The notes beneath the pieces were generated by a model, which made no database searches, had not been told where the DNA came from, and saw only the letters and a program-made list of their open reading frames with translations. From Pedosphaera sp. (GTDB taxonomy: Bacteria; Verrucomicrobiota; Verrucomicrobiia; Limisphaerales; Pedosphaeraceae), in contig JAQGPA010000123.1 in assembly GCA_028293325.1 (NCBI GenBank), positions 1 to 36,537 on the forward strand: a stretch of 36,537 nt of DNA, in the 5' to 3' direction. Each line of letters opens with the position of its first letter. Within the stretch, counting starts at the first letter, position 1. Shown in pieces: positions 15,553-24,860 of this stretch. Both the position numbers and the translations under genes were made by a program.

Positions 15553-16626
15553 TTAATCTTTCTTCGCCGCCGCTTCAACACCGGCAAGCTTTACCAACCC
15601 ATTGGGACGGGTTTTTTGGAAGCCTTCCACAATGACCTGCTCGCCGCCTTTCAGGCCGTCGATGATTTCCACGTTGCCAGCCATGCGCAAGCCGACCTTG
15701 ACTGGCCGGATCTGGGCTCGTTGGGCCTGGTCGATAATGAATACGCTGATGGAATCGCTATTTAAAATGAGCGCCGCTTCGGGAATAACGACGGCGTCCT
15801 GCTTGATGTTCAGCGTGAGGTCAAGGTTGGCAAACATCCCCGGTTTTAGACGGAAGCTCGCATTGGGAATGCGGGCCTTAACCAAGGCGGTGCGGGTGGC
15901 GGGGTCCACTTGGGGAGCGACGAAGAAAACGTCGCCATTGAAAGGTTCGCCCGGATAGGCAGCGACGGTGACGGCAATTTTTTGATCGGATTGGACCTGG
16001 CTCAGGAAGCGTTCGGGCACGTTCACTTCGACTTTTACCGGGTCCAAGGCCACGAGCGATGTCAGTCTGGTGTCTTTGTTAATGACTTGTCCCGGGCTGA
16101 CGGCACGGGAGCCCATGACGCCGGAAAACGGGGCGAACACCTGGGTGTCTTTAAGTTCCCGCCGTTTGCGATCCAGGCTGGCGCGATTCACTTCATAGAC
16201 CGAGGACGCCTGATCGTATTCCTGCTTGGCGATAAGATCACTTTTGAGCAACTGCTTCACCCGCTCAAAATTCTGCTCGCTGAGTTTGAAGCTGGCCTCC
16301 GATTCGGCCACCGACGCGGCCAGTTTGGTGGAGTCGAGTTGAATCAAGAGTTGCCCTTTCTCGACGGGCTTGCCCTCTTCAAACTTGATTTCCTGGACGG
16401 TGCCGTCGATTTCCGAGCGGATTTCCACCATTTCATCGGCGGCGATGGTGCCGACGAGCGAGAGTGTCTCGGAAACCGGCTGCCGCTTTGCTTCCGCGGC
16501 CACGACCTGAATGGGCCATTCGCCCATGGGGCCGCCCGCATTCTTTTTGCAACCGGTAAACAGCAAGCCGGCGGAACAGAGGACAGAAACTGCCAATAAC
16601 TTATTAATCATAGATTTTAAAAGCAT
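15553..16626 (-). CDS. RND efflux periplasmic adaptor (membrane fusion protein), probable lipoprotein
   Basis: 357 residues. An N-terminal signal of about 25 residues ends in a lipobox-like LLFTGC (Cys26) followed by KKN, so the mature protein is probably lipidated. It has the usual HlyD/AcrA layout: barrel-sandwich (LVGTIAADEMVEIRSEIDG, then KGQLLIQLDSTKLAA), a coiled hairpin (ESEASFKLSEQNFERVKQLL), the return half (FAPFSGVMGSRAVSPGQVI) and a beta-barrel plus membrane-proximal domain. It links the RND trimer to an outer-membrane channel. It lies 3 bp after tetR and 11 bp before the pump, so all three are one transcript. Confidence 0.93.
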   Translation of the reverse strand: MLLKSMINKLLAVSVLCSAGLLFTGCKKNAGGPMGEWPIQVVAAEAKRQPVSETLSLVGTIAADEMVEIRSEIDGTVQEIKFEEGKPVEKGQLLIQLDSTKLAASVAESEASFKLSEQNFERVKQLLKSDLIAKQEYDQASSVYEVNRASLDRKRRELKDTQVFAPFSGVMGSRAVSPGQVINKDTRLTSLVALDPVKVEVNVPERFLSQVQSDQKIAVTVAAYPGEPFNGDVFFVAPQVDPATRTALVKARIPNASFRLKPGMFANLDLTLNIKQDAVVIPEAALILNSDSISVFIIDQAQRAQIRPVKVGLRMAGNVEIIDGLKGGEQVIVEGFQKTRPNGLVKLAGVEAAAKKD

Positions 16627-16629
16627 GCG

Positions 16630-17262
16630 TTAGGGCTTGCGACGTTTGGCTGTGCCATTGGGGGCGGTTTTTTTAGCCGCAGCCCCGGAAAGGAAAAGGT
16701 CGACGACTTGTTTTGCGGTCGGACGGTCCAGTTTGCATTCGGGCATCATCAAATGCGCCATGACATAGACATTCATCAAACCATAGACGCCAAAAGCCAG
16801 TTCCTTGCTGTCAAAATGCCCGTCCAAAGCGCCCGTCTGCAATCCTTTTTTGATAAGGGAATGCATGAATTCAAAGTTGCGCTCGCACTTGGCGGTGTAA
16901 TCGACGCCTTCGGGAAGTTCGTCCGGCGAGGCGAAGGCGGTGGCAAAGGCCACGCGCATCAATTCGCGATGTCCCCGTGAGTAGTCGAAAAGGGCGGTGA
17001 GAATTTCCACGAGTTGCTCTTCCAGTGTGTCACCGCGCGTGGCGGCCTCCTGCATGAGGCGGAAGCGTTCATCATGGGCGGAGGCGACCAACGCCTGATA
17101 CAAACCGGCTTTGTTGGCAAAGTAATAATAGAGAGTGGGCTTGGTCACCCGCGCGGTATCCACAATATCCTGCACCGAAGTGCCGGCATAGCCGCAACTG
17201 GCGAAGCGGTGCAACGCGGCGGCAAGAATCTGTTGTTGAGTATCAGCGATAGCAGTATTCAC
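16630..17262 (-). CDS. TetR-family transcriptional regulator of the efflux operon
   Basis: 210 residues from GTG 17262. The N-terminal DNA-binding domain is clear: ILAAALHRFASCGYAGTSV, then the helix-turn-helix IVDTARVTKPTLYYYFANK (about 33-51). The C-terminal ligand and dimer domain is variable, as expected, and the tail is Lys/Arg-rich (AAKKTAPNGTAKRRKP). It is the first gene of the efflux operon, and a perfect 16-bp palindrome lies 4 bp upstream of its start. The natural reading is autorepression with induction by a pump substrate. GTG is the only start that keeps the complete HTH. Confidence 0.93.
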   Translation of the reverse strand: MNTAIADTQQQILAAALHRFASCGYAGTSVQDIVDTARVTKPTLYYYFANKAGLYQALVASAHDERFRLMQEAATRGDTLEEQLVEILTALFDYSRGHRELMRVAFATAFASPDELPEGVDYTAKCERNFEFMHSLIKKGLQTGALDGHFDSKELAFGVYGLMNVYVMAHLMMPECKLDRPTAKQVVDLFLSGAAAKKTAPNGTAKRRKP

Positions 17263-17265
17263 AAA

Positions 17266-17281
17266 CCTACCGAACGGTAGG
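17266..17281. promoter_or_regulatory. Palindromic TetR operator candidate
   Basis: CCTACCG-AA-CGGTAGG is a perfect 7-bp inverted repeat with a 2-bp centre. It ends 4 bp before the GTG start of tetR and its right arm on the minus strand (GGTAGG) could double as the Shine-Dalgarno. ACCGNNCGGT-type palindromes are common AcrR/TetR targets. Binding here would block both transcription and ribosome access. It could also affect the divergent liv operon 140 bp away. Confidence 0.7.
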
Positions 17282-17367
17282 AAGAAGCGGGAAAAGGGTC
17301 AAACATGAAGTTTGGGCCGACGTCTGCTTTGGTGGTTGAAAGTCATCTATCCATTAGTTAGCGTAAT

Positions 17368-17383
17368 CACCCAGCAATGGGTG
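17368..17383 (+). promoter_or_regulatory. Hairpin with GCAA tetraloop in the livJ leader
   Basis: CACCCA-GCAA-TGGGTG is a perfect 6-bp stem closed by a GNRA-type loop, about 40 bp upstream of the livJ start. It could be a 5'-UTR structure or another mini-hairpin of the kind seen in the intergenic repeats. No T-run follows, so it is not an attenuator-type terminator by itself. Confidence 0.45.
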
Positions 17384-17421
17384 AAGCCTGTGTTGCGGAT
17401 GCTTTTGGACAATTCATGATT

Positions 17422-18579
17422 ATGAAAAAATACTTTTTCCTACTGGCGGTGCTGGTGCTGGGCATCGCTTTAACCGGCACGGGCTGCAAAAAAACCGCCG
17501 AGGAAACAGCGGCGGATGGCAAGGTGATCAAGGTGGGCGAGTTTGCGTCGCTGACCGGCAAGGAAGCGGCCTTTGGGCAATCCTCCCATAAAGGGACGCT
17601 GCTGGCGGTTGATGATATCAATGCGTCCGGTGGCGTGCTGGGCAAGAACATCAATTTGGTTTACGAAGATAATCAATCCAAGCCGGGCGAATCAGCCACC
17701 ATCGTGCGTAAATTGATTTCCCGGGATAAAGTGGTGGCGGTGCTGGGCGAGGTTGCCTCGGGACGCTCACTAGAAGCCGCGCCGATTTGCCAGGACAACA
17801 AAATCCCGATGATTTCCCCGTCATCGACGAACCCGAAAGTGACGGCGGTGGGCGATTACATTTTCCGCGTCTGTTTCACCGACCCCTTCCAGGGGAAATT
17901 GCTGGCCAACTTTGCCAAAAATTCATTGAAGGCTAACCGGGTGGCGATGCTGACGGATGTGGCCGCGCCTTACAGCGTGGGATTGGCGGGCTTTTTCCGA
18001 GAACCGTTCACGGCCAACGGCGGGACATTGGTGGCCGAGCAGAAGTTCAGCAGCGGTGACAAGGATTTCAAAGCGCAATTGACCGCCATTAAAGCCGCCA
18101 ATCCGGAGGCAATTTTTGTGCCCGGCTACTATACGGAAGCGGCATTGATCACTCAGCAGGCGCGGCAATTGGGCATTACGGTGCCGCTCTTCGGCGGCGA
18201 CGGTTGGGAAGCGCCCGAACTGCTCCAGATCGGCGGCAGTGCGATGGAAGGAACGTATTATTCCACGCATTACTCAGCCGAAGACACCGCGCCCGCCGTG
18301 CAAGAGTTTGTCAAAAAGTTCCGGGCCAAGTTCGGCGGCGAAACGCCAGATGCAATGGCTGCCCTGGGCTATGATTCAGCCATGGTGCTGGCCGATGCGA
18401 TGAAGCGGGCGGGGACGACGGAGGAACCAAAGCTGCGGGATGCCATTGCAGCCACGAAGGATTATGTGGGCGTCACCGGCAAGACCACACTGGACGCGGA
18501 GCGCAATGCCACGAAGGGGGCTGTCATTATTACCATCAAGGATGGAAAGTTTAAATATGTTGAGACTATCAATCCCTGA
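17422..18579 (+). CDS. livJ: Branched-chain amino acid ABC transporter, substrate-binding lipoprotein
   Basis: 385 residues from ATG 17422 (MKKYFFLLAV...). Upstream in-frame ATGs at 17377 and 17416 only add residues in front of a good signal peptide. The signal ends in LTGTGCKK, so Cys22 is the likely lipidated residue. The mature part is a type I periplasmic binding protein of the Leu/Ile/Val kind: VIKVGEFASLTGKEAAFGQS, then DDINASGGVLGKNINLVYED, PMISPSSTNPKVT and VPGYYTEAALITQQARQLG. It delivers branched-chain or related amino acids to the permeases that follow at once in the same direction. The real ligand could be another amino acid, amide or urea-like compound; family members vary. Confidence 0.92.
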   Translation: MKKYFFLLAVLVLGIALTGTGCKKTAEETAADGKVIKVGEFASLTGKEAAFGQSSHKGTLLAVDDINASGGVLGKNINLVYEDNQSKPGESATIVRKLISRDKVVAVLGEVASGRSLEAAPICQDNKIPMISPSSTNPKVTAVGDYIFRVCFTDPFQGKLLANFAKNSLKANRVAMLTDVAAPYSVGLAGFFREPFTANGGTLVAEQKFSSGDKDFKAQLTAIKAANPEAIFVPGYYTEAALITQQARQLGITVPLFGGDGWEAPELLQIGGSAMEGTYYSTHYSAEDTAPAVQEFVKKFRAKFGGETPDAMAALGYDSAMVLADAMKRAGTTEEPKLRDAIAATKDYVGVTGKTTLDAERNATKGAVIITIKDGKFKYVETINP

Positions 18580-18623
18580 TCATATCGCGGACGCAATCCC
18601 GCAGACGGGATTGGGGCCACTGA

Positions 18624-19514
18624 ATGACCGAATTTCTCCAACAACTCATTAACGGCCTGTCGTTGGGGGCCATTTATGCGCTGATCGCGCTGGGCTACAC
18701 CATGGTCTATGGGGTGCTGCGCTTCATCAATTTTGCTCATAGCGATATTTTCATGATCGGCGCGTTCGCCGGTTATTATTTATCCAAACATTTCCCGCGC
18801 GAATCCATGGGCGGCGGACTAATCGTCCTGGCCGGGGCCATGATTATCTGCGCGCTGCTGGGGATCATCATCGAGCGATTGGCGTATCGGCCATTGCGTG
18901 ATCGTTCCAAGCTGAACGTGCTCATCACGGCCATTGGGATGTCATTGCTTTTGGAGAATGCCGGCCAATTTTTCTTTGGAGCGAATCCCAAGGCGTTTCC
19001 AGTCCTGTTTCCGGTGATGACCATCAAACTGGGTGCGGTGGTGCTGTCGAGCAACCAGATGGCGGTGTTTATTGTCACCATTGTGGTGCTGGTCGGCTTG
19101 CGGTTCATTGTCATGCGGACCAAAATCGGCACGGCCATGCGCGCGGTTTCATTTAATCCGGTGGCCGCTTCGCTGGTGGGGATAAACAATGATATTGTGA
19201 TTTCCTTCACTTTCGGACTGGGGTCGGCGCTGGCGGCAGCCGGGGGCATTTTATATTCGTTAAACTATCAGGCCATTGATCCTTTAATGGGCATTTTGCC
19301 CGGAATGAAGGCCTTTGTGGCGGCAGTGCTCGGCGGCATCGGAAATATTCCCGGCGCGGCCTTGGGCGGCCTGCTGCTCGGAGTGATTGAAACGTTCTTC
19401 AATGGCAGCCGCTGGTCCACTTATACAGATGCCATCGCGTTTACCCTGCTAATTTTGATTCTGCTGTTCCGGCCGGCCGGTTTGCTGGGGAAAGCCCAAG
19501 TGGAAAAAGTTTAA
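18624..19514 (+). CDS. livH: Branched-chain amino acid ABC transporter permease LivH
   Basis: 296 residues, about eight hydrophobic helices. FLQQLINGLSLGAIYALIAL at the N-terminus and YTMVYGVLRFINFAHSDIFM are hallmarks of LivH. The GTAMRAVSFNPVAASLVGIN loop is the EAA-like contact with the ATPases, and GILPGMKAFVAAVLGGIGNI closes the permease. It starts 45 bp after livJ, preceded by a GGGG stretch, and is followed 8 bp later by livM. It forms the membrane channel with LivM. Confidence 0.94.
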   Translation: MTEFLQQLINGLSLGAIYALIALGYTMVYGVLRFINFAHSDIFMIGAFAGYYLSKHFPRESMGGGLIVLAGAMIICALLGIIIERLAYRPLRDRSKLNVLITAIGMSLLLENAGQFFFGANPKAFPVLFPVMTIKLGAVVLSSNQMAVFIVTIVVLVGLRFIVMRTKIGTAMRAVSFNPVAASLVGINNDIVISFTFGLGSALAAAGGILYSLNYQAIDPLMGILPGMKAFVAAVLGGIGNIPGAALGGLLLGVIETFFNGSRWSTYTDAIAFTLLILILLFRPAGLLGKAQVEKV

Positions 19515-19522
19515 TTTGACCC

Positions 19523-20479
19523 ATGCTGACACGTTCACAAGTTGTCTTGATTGCCGCCCTGGTTGTCAGCCTGGTAGTGACGCTCTTCTCGAACCAGATT
19601 GATCCCTATTACTTGTTGGTAATTGTTAATGTTGGGATCAACGTCATCCTGGCGGTCAGCCTCAATCTGATCAACGGCTATACGGGCCAGTTTTCCCTGG
19701 GGCATGCTGGTTTCATGGCCGTGGGCGCATATACCTCGGCGGCCATTACTCTCTTTTTCGGGCCAAAATTCTTTGGCGCCGTTGGTTCCAGCGGCACCGC
19801 GACCATCTGGGTGTTGTTCCTTTTTGCATTGGTGGCGGGCGGCTTGGTGGCGGCGTTTGCCGGACTAATCGTGGGCATCCCTTCATTACGTTTGAAAGGA
19901 GATTACCTGGCCATTGTCACGCTTGGTTTTGGCGAGATCATCCGGGTAATCCTGCGCAATTTTGAATCACTCGGCGGCGCGTTGGGTTTGAATGGCATTC
20001 CGTCCTATACAAATTTCTTTTGGACCTATGGTTTTGCGGCACTGACGATCTATGTGGTGGTGAGCATGGTGCACTCCACGTACGGCCGCGGCTTTCTGGC
20101 GGTGCATGACGACGAAGTGGCCGCGGAAGCGATGGGCATCAACACGACGCGGTATAAAATCGTCGCTTTCGTGGTCGGCGCATTTTTTGCCGGAATCGCC
20201 GGGGGAATATACGCGCATTCCGTCCGGTCCATCGACCCGAGGGGATTTGATTTCATCAAGTCGATTGAAATTGTGGTGATGGTCATTCTGGGCGGGATGG
20301 GCAATACCATCGGCGTGATCCTGGCGGCAATCCTGCTGACCTTGTTGCCGGAATTTTTGCGGCCGATCGCCGAGTATCGCATGATGCTTTATTCCCTGTT
20401 GCTGATTGTGCTGATGCTGACGCGCCCGGAAGGGCTGTTTACACTGCGGCGCAAAGCCAAAGTGAAGGAATGCAAGTGA
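19523..20479 (+). CDS. livM: Branched-chain amino acid ABC transporter permease LivM
   Basis: 318 residues. It has LVIVNVGINVILAVSLNLIN, GYTGQFSLGHAGFMAVGAY (the LivM signature), LRLKGDYLAIVTLGFGEIIR, and an EAA-like loop AVHDDEVAAEAMGINTTRYK. GMGNTIGVILAAILLTLLPE sits near the C-terminus. It is shorter than the enterobacterial LivM because it lacks the N-terminal extension, which is usual outside the gammaproteobacteria. It lies 8 bp after livH and 16 bp before livG. Confidence 0.94.
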   Translation: MLTRSQVVLIAALVVSLVVTLFSNQIDPYYLLVIVNVGINVILAVSLNLINGYTGQFSLGHAGFMAVGAYTSAAITLFFGPKFFGAVGSSGTATIWVLFLFALVAGGLVAAFAGLIVGIPSLRLKGDYLAIVTLGFGEIIRVILRNFESLGGALGLNGIPSYTNFFWTYGFAALTIYVVVSMVHSTYGRGFLAVHDDEVAAEAMGINTTRYKIVAFVVGAFFAGIAGGIYAHSVRSIDPRGFDFIKSIEIVVMVILGGMGNTIGVILAAILLTLLPEFLRPIAEYRMMLYSLLLIVLMLTRPEGLFTLRRKAKVKECK

Positions 20480-20495
20480 CCGGGAGATTTGACTG

Positions 20496-21287
20496 ATGGC
20501 ATCTGAGAATACTGCAACTGCGCTTTTGCAACTGGAGAACTGCACCATCCGCTTTGGCGGGCTGACGGCGGTTTCCGCGCTGAATCTGCAGGTGGGAGCG
20601 AATGATCTGGTGGGATTGATTGGTCCCAACGGTGCGGGGAAGACAACGGCTTTTAATTTGATCACCGGTGTCTATCAGCCGACGGAAGGCAATATTTTAT
20701 TTAACGGAAAATCAATCCTGGGGAAGAAGCCGTACCAAATCACCGCTTGTGGCATTGCGCGGACGTTTCAGAACATCCGGTTGTTTCCATCGCTGACCGT
20801 GTTCGACAATGTGCGCGTGGCGTTTCATCTGCATCTTAAGCATGGGATTGCGCATGCCCTGGGTCGCGGGCGCGGGTTTTTGCAGGAGGAGCAGGAGATT
20901 CGCCAGCAAGTGGCGGAGATGCTGGATATTTTCCGGCTGACCCGTTTCCAGGATGAGCCGGCCAAAAGTCTGCCGTACGGCGACCAGCGGCGATTGGAGA
21001 TTGTCCGGGCCCTGGCGACACGGCCGAAGCTGTTGTTGCTCGACGAACCGGCGGCGGGGATGAATCCGACGGAGAAGGTGGAATTGATGAAGCTGATTCA
21101 ATTTGTAAAGGACAAGTATCAGATTGCGGTGTTGCTGGTGGAACATGACATGCAGGTGGTGATGGGGATTTGCCAGCGGATTGCGGTGCTCGATTACGGA
21201 GTGAAGATTGCCGAGGGGACGCCAGTAGAGGTGCGGAGGAACCCCAAGGTGATTGAAGCTTATCTGGGGGAAGAAAAGCCGGTTTAA
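20496..21287 (+). CDS. livG: Branched-chain amino acid ABC transporter ATPase LivG
   Basis: 263 residues. Walker A GPNGAGKTT at 43-51; the Q-loop region ARTFQNIRLFPSLTV is typical of LivG; the signature is LPYGDQRRLEIVRAL (the divergent Y-G-D-Q-R form found in LivG); Walker B is LLLLDEPAAGMNP; the H-loop is LVEHDMQVVM. GGAGATTTG sits just upstream of the ATG. It pairs with LivF to energise the LivHM channel in the cytoplasm. Confidence 0.95.
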   Translation: MASENTATALLQLENCTIRFGGLTAVSALNLQVGANDLVGLIGPNGAGKTTAFNLITGVYQPTEGNILFNGKSILGKKPYQITACGIARTFQNIRLFPSLTVFDNVRVAFHLHLKHGIAHALGRGRGFLQEEQEIRQQVAEMLDIFRLTRFQDEPAKSLPYGDQRRLEIVRALATRPKLLLLDEPAAGMNPTEKVELMKLIQFVKDKYQIAVLLVEHDMQVVMGICQRIAVLDYGVKIAEGTPVEVRRNPKVIEAYLGEEKPV

Positions 21288-21295
21288 ATTGTCCG

Positions 21296-22006
21296 ATGTT
21301 AGAAATTAAAAATTTAACGGTCAATTACGGCGCGATTTGCGCGTTGCGGGGCGTTTCGCTGGAGGTGAAGCAGGGCGATATCGTCACGCTGATCGGCGCG
21401 AATGGCGCCGGCAAGACCACGACTTTGCGGGCAGTTTCCGGATTGTTGAAGGCGCAGAGTGGCGAGGTGTTGTATCAAGGCCGGAACATTACCAATTTGC
21501 CGGCGCACCAAATCGTGAAGCTGGGAATGTCCCATGTGCCGGAAGGGCGGATGGTGTTTGCCAATTTGACGGTGCTGGAAAATTTAATGATGGGCGCCTA
21601 TTTGCAGAAGGACAAAACCGTGATTCAACAGGAGATGGATTATGTGTTCGGGATTTTTCCACGGTTGAAGGAACGCTTGAAGCAGGTGGCCGGCACGTTG
21701 TCTGGCGGTGAGCAGCAAATGCTCGCCATTGGCCGGGCACTGATGAGCAAGCCGAAGTTTCTGATGCTGGACGAACCTTCGCTGGGTATCGCGCCGCTGC
21801 TGGTGAAGACGATTTTTGAAAAGATTGTGGAGATCAACCAGCAACAAGGCATTTCCATTCTGCTGGTGGAGCAGAATGCAAACCTGGCGCTGGAAATCTC
21901 ACGCTATGGCTACGTGCTGGAGACCGGACGGATTATTTTGCAGGATGAATGCGCCGCACTGCGCCAGAATCCCCAGGTCAAGAGCGCGTATCTGGGCGGG
22001 ATGTAG
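21296..22006 (+). CDS. livF: Branched-chain amino acid ABC transporter ATPase LivF
   Basis: 236 residues. Walker A GANGAGKTT (34-42); the Q-loop neighbourhood GMSHVPEGRMVFANLTVLEN, diagnostic of LivF; the ABC signature LSGGEQQMLAIGRAL (135-149); Walker B FLMLDEPSLGIAPLL; the switch segment LLVEQNANLAL. It starts 8 bp after livG and is the last gene of the operon, ending 12 bp from the convergent glycosidase. No terminator hairpin is visible in that short gap. Confidence 0.95.
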   Translation: MLEIKNLTVNYGAICALRGVSLEVKQGDIVTLIGANGAGKTTTLRAVSGLLKAQSGEVLYQGRNITNLPAHQIVKLGMSHVPEGRMVFANLTVLENLMMGAYLQKDKTVIQQEMDYVFGIFPRLKERLKQVAGTLSGGEQQMLAIGRALMSKPKFLMLDEPSLGIAPLLVKTIFEKIVEINQQQGISILLVEQNANLALEISRYGYVLETGRIILQDECAALRQNPQVKSAYLGGM

Positions 22007-22018
22007 AATAACATTCCC

Positions 22019-23281
22019 CTATCGAATGGTGATGTATTTTGGGAGCGGGGCCAGTTCAATCGTCATCCGGCCATTTTCGAGTTTTGGCTGGTAGCGTTCA
22101 CCGTCTCCGCCAATGCCACCAAAACGGTGCACGGTTTTATAGGGGAGATCGATGGTCACGGCATGCGGCGTTTCCGTGGTCCAGGCGGCAAGTTTGAAAC
22201 CGCCGGAAGAGTCCACACACAGGAGGACGTAATCGTTTTCCACAAGGTCGAACCGGCGCAGGATGCGGCAACCGGCCAGTTGCTGGGTAAGGATGCGAAT
22301 GGATAAGTAGGCGGGTTTCGGGTGCCCATCGTGGGTGATGATGCCGAAATTGTGCTCGTTTTCGTTGGGGTTGGGGCCGTCGTTTTGCCAATCGTACCAA
22401 ATGGAAATCGGGATATCATTGAGCGCGTTGACGAGTTGTTGCCGGGCGATGAAGGCAGCCTGGATTTCCGGCGAAAGACTGCCGGCTTTTGAGGAGTAGC
22501 CCCATTCACCGCTGATGATGGGCAGTTTTTGTTTTTTCTCGTCGATGGCGTATTTGGCGATGAGGGCGCGCAGTTTTTGATAATCGGCGGCAACTGTTTC
22601 CGGGGGGGTGGCGGCATCGCGATAAGGATGGACGCTGACGGCATCCAGGTAATTGAGAATGCCGGAACCGAGAAAGCGGTTCAGGAATTTCCAATCGAAG
22701 CCGGAACAGGCGGGCCCAATAATAAGCGCCTTGGGGTCGGCGGCCCGGATGGCCTTACTGGTGGCGAGCGCCAGTTCTGTATATTGGCGGGCGCTGGGCT
22801 TGGGTTTCCAGAAGGAGATGTTCGGATCATTCCAGATTTCCCAAATAATTTCCCGGCCATGAAAATGCGTGGCGGCGGCGGCGGCCCAGCGGGCAAAGGC
22901 GGCGATGCTTTCAGGATGCTGGGGTGAGGCGATGCCGCGTTGTTCCTGTTGGGTGAACGGGTTCCGGTTGGTAACGCCGGCTTCGTAGAGCGGGTTGGAA
23001 TAATCGAGGATGTAAATGGCGCGCAGTCCCCGCTTCTCCAGATTCGCAGTCAGCTCATCATACGCGGACCAGTTGTATTCACCCGGCTTGGATTCGGTGC
23101 CGCTCCAGGCAAAATCCATGCGCACCCACTTGAAGCCCGCCACATTAATCATGTCGAGGTCCGCCTCGTGGCCTCTCACGAAATGGATGTTCACACCAAC
23201 GCCAGCGGGAAAAACGGGCTCTGGCAGCTCGGCGGCGAGGACTGCAAAAGGCAGGAGACAGCAGAGAACAACTAATTTCAT
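22019..23281 (-). CDS. Secreted GH-A-like glycoside hydrolase (cellulase/GH39-type)
   Basis: 420 residues from ATG 23281, chosen because it opens a good signal peptide (MKLVVLCCLLPFAVLAAELP) 4 bp after the aldehyde dehydrogenase stop; the longer frame overlaps that gene. The fold pattern is a TIM barrel of clan GH-A: VGVNIHFVRGHEADLDMINV, FKWVRMDFAWSGTES, AIYILDYSNPLYE, and the strand-4 segment WEIWNDPN (147-154), then SVHPY and ISGEWGYS with the candidate nucleophile Glu259. The usual strand-4 motif is N-E-P; here it is N-D-P, so Asp152 stands where the acid/base Glu is expected. It may be inactive, altered in mechanism, or a distinct subfamily. The polysaccharide substrate is unknown. Confidence 0.8.
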   Translation of the reverse strand: MKLVVLCCLLPFAVLAAELPEPVFPAGVGVNIHFVRGHEADLDMINVAGFKWVRMDFAWSGTESKPGEYNWSAYDELTANLEKRGLRAIYILDYSNPLYEAGVTNRNPFTQQEQRGIASPQHPESIAAFARWAAAAATHFHGREIIWEIWNDPNISFWKPKPSARQYTELALATSKAIRAADPKALIIGPACSGFDWKFLNRFLGSGILNYLDAVSVHPYRDAATPPETVAADYQKLRALIAKYAIDEKKQKLPIISGEWGYSSKAGSLSPEIQAAFIARQQLVNALNDIPISIWYDWQNDGPNPNENEHNFGIITHDGHPKPAYLSIRILTQQLAGCRILRRFDLVENDYVLLCVDSSGGFKLAAWTTETPHAVTIDLPYKTVHRFGGIGGDGERYQPKLENGRMTIELAPLPKYITIR

Positions 23282-23285
23282 TCCA

Positions 23286-24860
23286 TCACAGGCGCAAATA
23301 AGCCGACAAGCCCTGCACGCCGCCTTCGCGGCCGAAACCGCTTTCTTTGTAGCCGCCGAAGGGACTGGTGGGGTCGAATTTATTATAGGTGTTTGCCCAG
23401 ACAACACCGGCGCGGAGTTTGTTGACCAGCTTGAAAATTTTGCTGCCCTTGTCCGTCCAGACGCCGGCGCTCAGGCCGTACGGGGTGTTATTGGCACGTT
23501 CGAAGGCTTCTTCGGGCGTGCGGAAGGTCATCACGCTCAGCACGGGGCCGAAAATCTCTTCCTGTGCCACGCGGTGGGAGGCGGTCACGCCAGTGAGGAA
23601 GCTCGGCGGGTACCAATAACCGCGCTCGGGCAGCGTGCAACGGGTTTGCACGAGTTCCGCGCCTTCATCGACGCCGCTCTGGACCAGCTCGCGGATTTTT
23701 TCCAGTTGCGGCTTGGAATTGATGGCGCCGATGTCGGTGTTTTTGTCGAGCGGGTTGCCGACGCGAAGGGTTTGGATGCGGTCGCGCAATTTGCGGATGA
23801 CGGTGGGGAAGATGCCCTCCTGCACGAGCAGTCGCGAACCGGCGCAACAGACGTGGCCCTGGTTGAAATAGATTCCGGAGATGATGCCTTCGACCGCCTG
23901 ATCGATGGGCGCGTCCTCGAAAATGATGTTGGCCGCCTTGCCGCCGAGTTCGAGCGTGAGCTTTTTGCCGGTGCCAGCGAGGGACTTGGCAATGAGCTTG
24001 CCGACTTCGGTGGAACCGGTGAAGGCGATTTTGTTGATGTCCGGATGATTGACGATGGCAGCGCCGGTATCGCCCGCGCCGGTGATGATGTTGACCACGC
24101 CTTCGGGCAATCCCGCTTCCTGAAAAATCTGCGCGAGCCGCAGGGCGGTGATGCTGGTGGTTTCGGCAGGCTTGAGGACGACGGTGTTGCCGCAGGCGAG
24201 GGCCGGGGCAATTTTCCACGCGGCCATCAGCAAGGGAAAGTTCCAGGGGATGATCTGGCCGACCACGCCGAGCGGTTGGGGATTCCGGCCCGGGAAGGCG
24301 TATTGCAGTTTGTCCGCCCAACCAGCGTGATAGAAGAAGTGCGCGGCAACGAGCGGCAGATCGACATCGCGGCTTTCCTTGATGGTTTTGCCGCCGTCCA
24401 TCGTTTCGAGCACGGCGAGTTCGCGGGACTTTTCCTGGATGATGCGGGCGATGCGATAGAGATACTTGCCGCGTTCGCGACCGGGCATTTTGCCCCAGAC
24501 CTTGTCATAGGCGCGACGGGCGGCCTTGACCGCGAGGTTCACATCCGCTTCAGCGCCGAGGGCGATTTCAGTCAACTTGCCTTCCGTGGCCGGGTTGATG
24601 GAGTCAAAATATTTGCCGGTGGAAGGGGGGGTGAATTTGCCATCGATGAACAATTCATGGCGCGGAGCGATGGCGTAAGCCTTGCTGTCCTCCGGGGCAG
24701 GCGCGTAATCCCATTTATTGCCAAAGTTGAGGCGGCGCTCGTTCAAAGGGACCGGCTTATGATTGGCCGGTGTGAGGGACTTGGCGCCGGAGGGGACAGC
24801 AGCGACGAGCACAGGGCGCTTGGCCAGGCGGGAGGAATTGGTCTTGGCTTTGGTTTTCAT
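23286..24860 (-). CDS. NAD(P)-dependent aldehyde dehydrogenase
   Basis: 524 residues. An extra 60 or so basic, Pro-rich residues precede the usual start of the fold ([20 protein letters not shown]). Conserved parts are IPWNFP (204-209), [16 protein letters not shown] (280-287), the general base Glu304 in LTLELGGK, the catalytic Cys338 in [11 protein letters not shown] (the family usually has GQ; here GH), and [10 protein letters not shown]. It oxidises an aldehyde to the acid in the cytoplasm. Substrate cannot be told from sequence; the closest pattern is the ALDH1/2-like betaine or aliphatic aldehyde group. It overlaps the upstream hypothetical gene by 4 bp and precedes the glycosidase by 4 bp. 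Confidence 0.93.
   Translation of the reverse strand: MKTKAKTNSSRLAKRPVLVAAVPSGAKSLTPANHKPVPLNERRLNFGNKWDYAPAPEDSKAYAIAPRHELFIDGKFTPPSTGKYFDSINPATEGKLTEIALGAEADVNLAVKAARRAYDKVWGKMPGRERGKYLYRIARIIQEKSRELAVLETMDGGKTIKESRDVDLPLVAAHFFYHAGWADKLQYAFPGRNPQPLGVVGQIIPWNFPLLMAAWKIAPALACGNTVVLKPAETTSITALRLAQIFQEAGLPEGVVNIITGAGDTGAAIVNHPDINKIAFTGSTEVGKLIAKSLAGTGKKLTLELGGKAANIIFEDAPIDQAVEGIISGIYFNQGHVCCAGSRLLVQEGIFPTVIRKLRDRIQTLRVGNPLDKNTDIGAINSKPQLEKIRELVQSGVDEGAELVQTRCTLPERGYWYPPSFLTGVTASHRVAQEEIFGPVLSVMTFRTPEEAFERANNTPYGLSAGVWTDKGSKIFKLVNKLRAGVVWANTYNKFDPTSPFGGYKESGFGREGGVQGLSAYLRL

Noticed and set aside
13532..15556. A 674-codon open frame on the plus strand opposite the RND pump
   Set aside because: It is the antisense shadow of a strongly conserved transporter gene, rich in His, Asp and Gly as expected for such shadows, with no recognisable domain.
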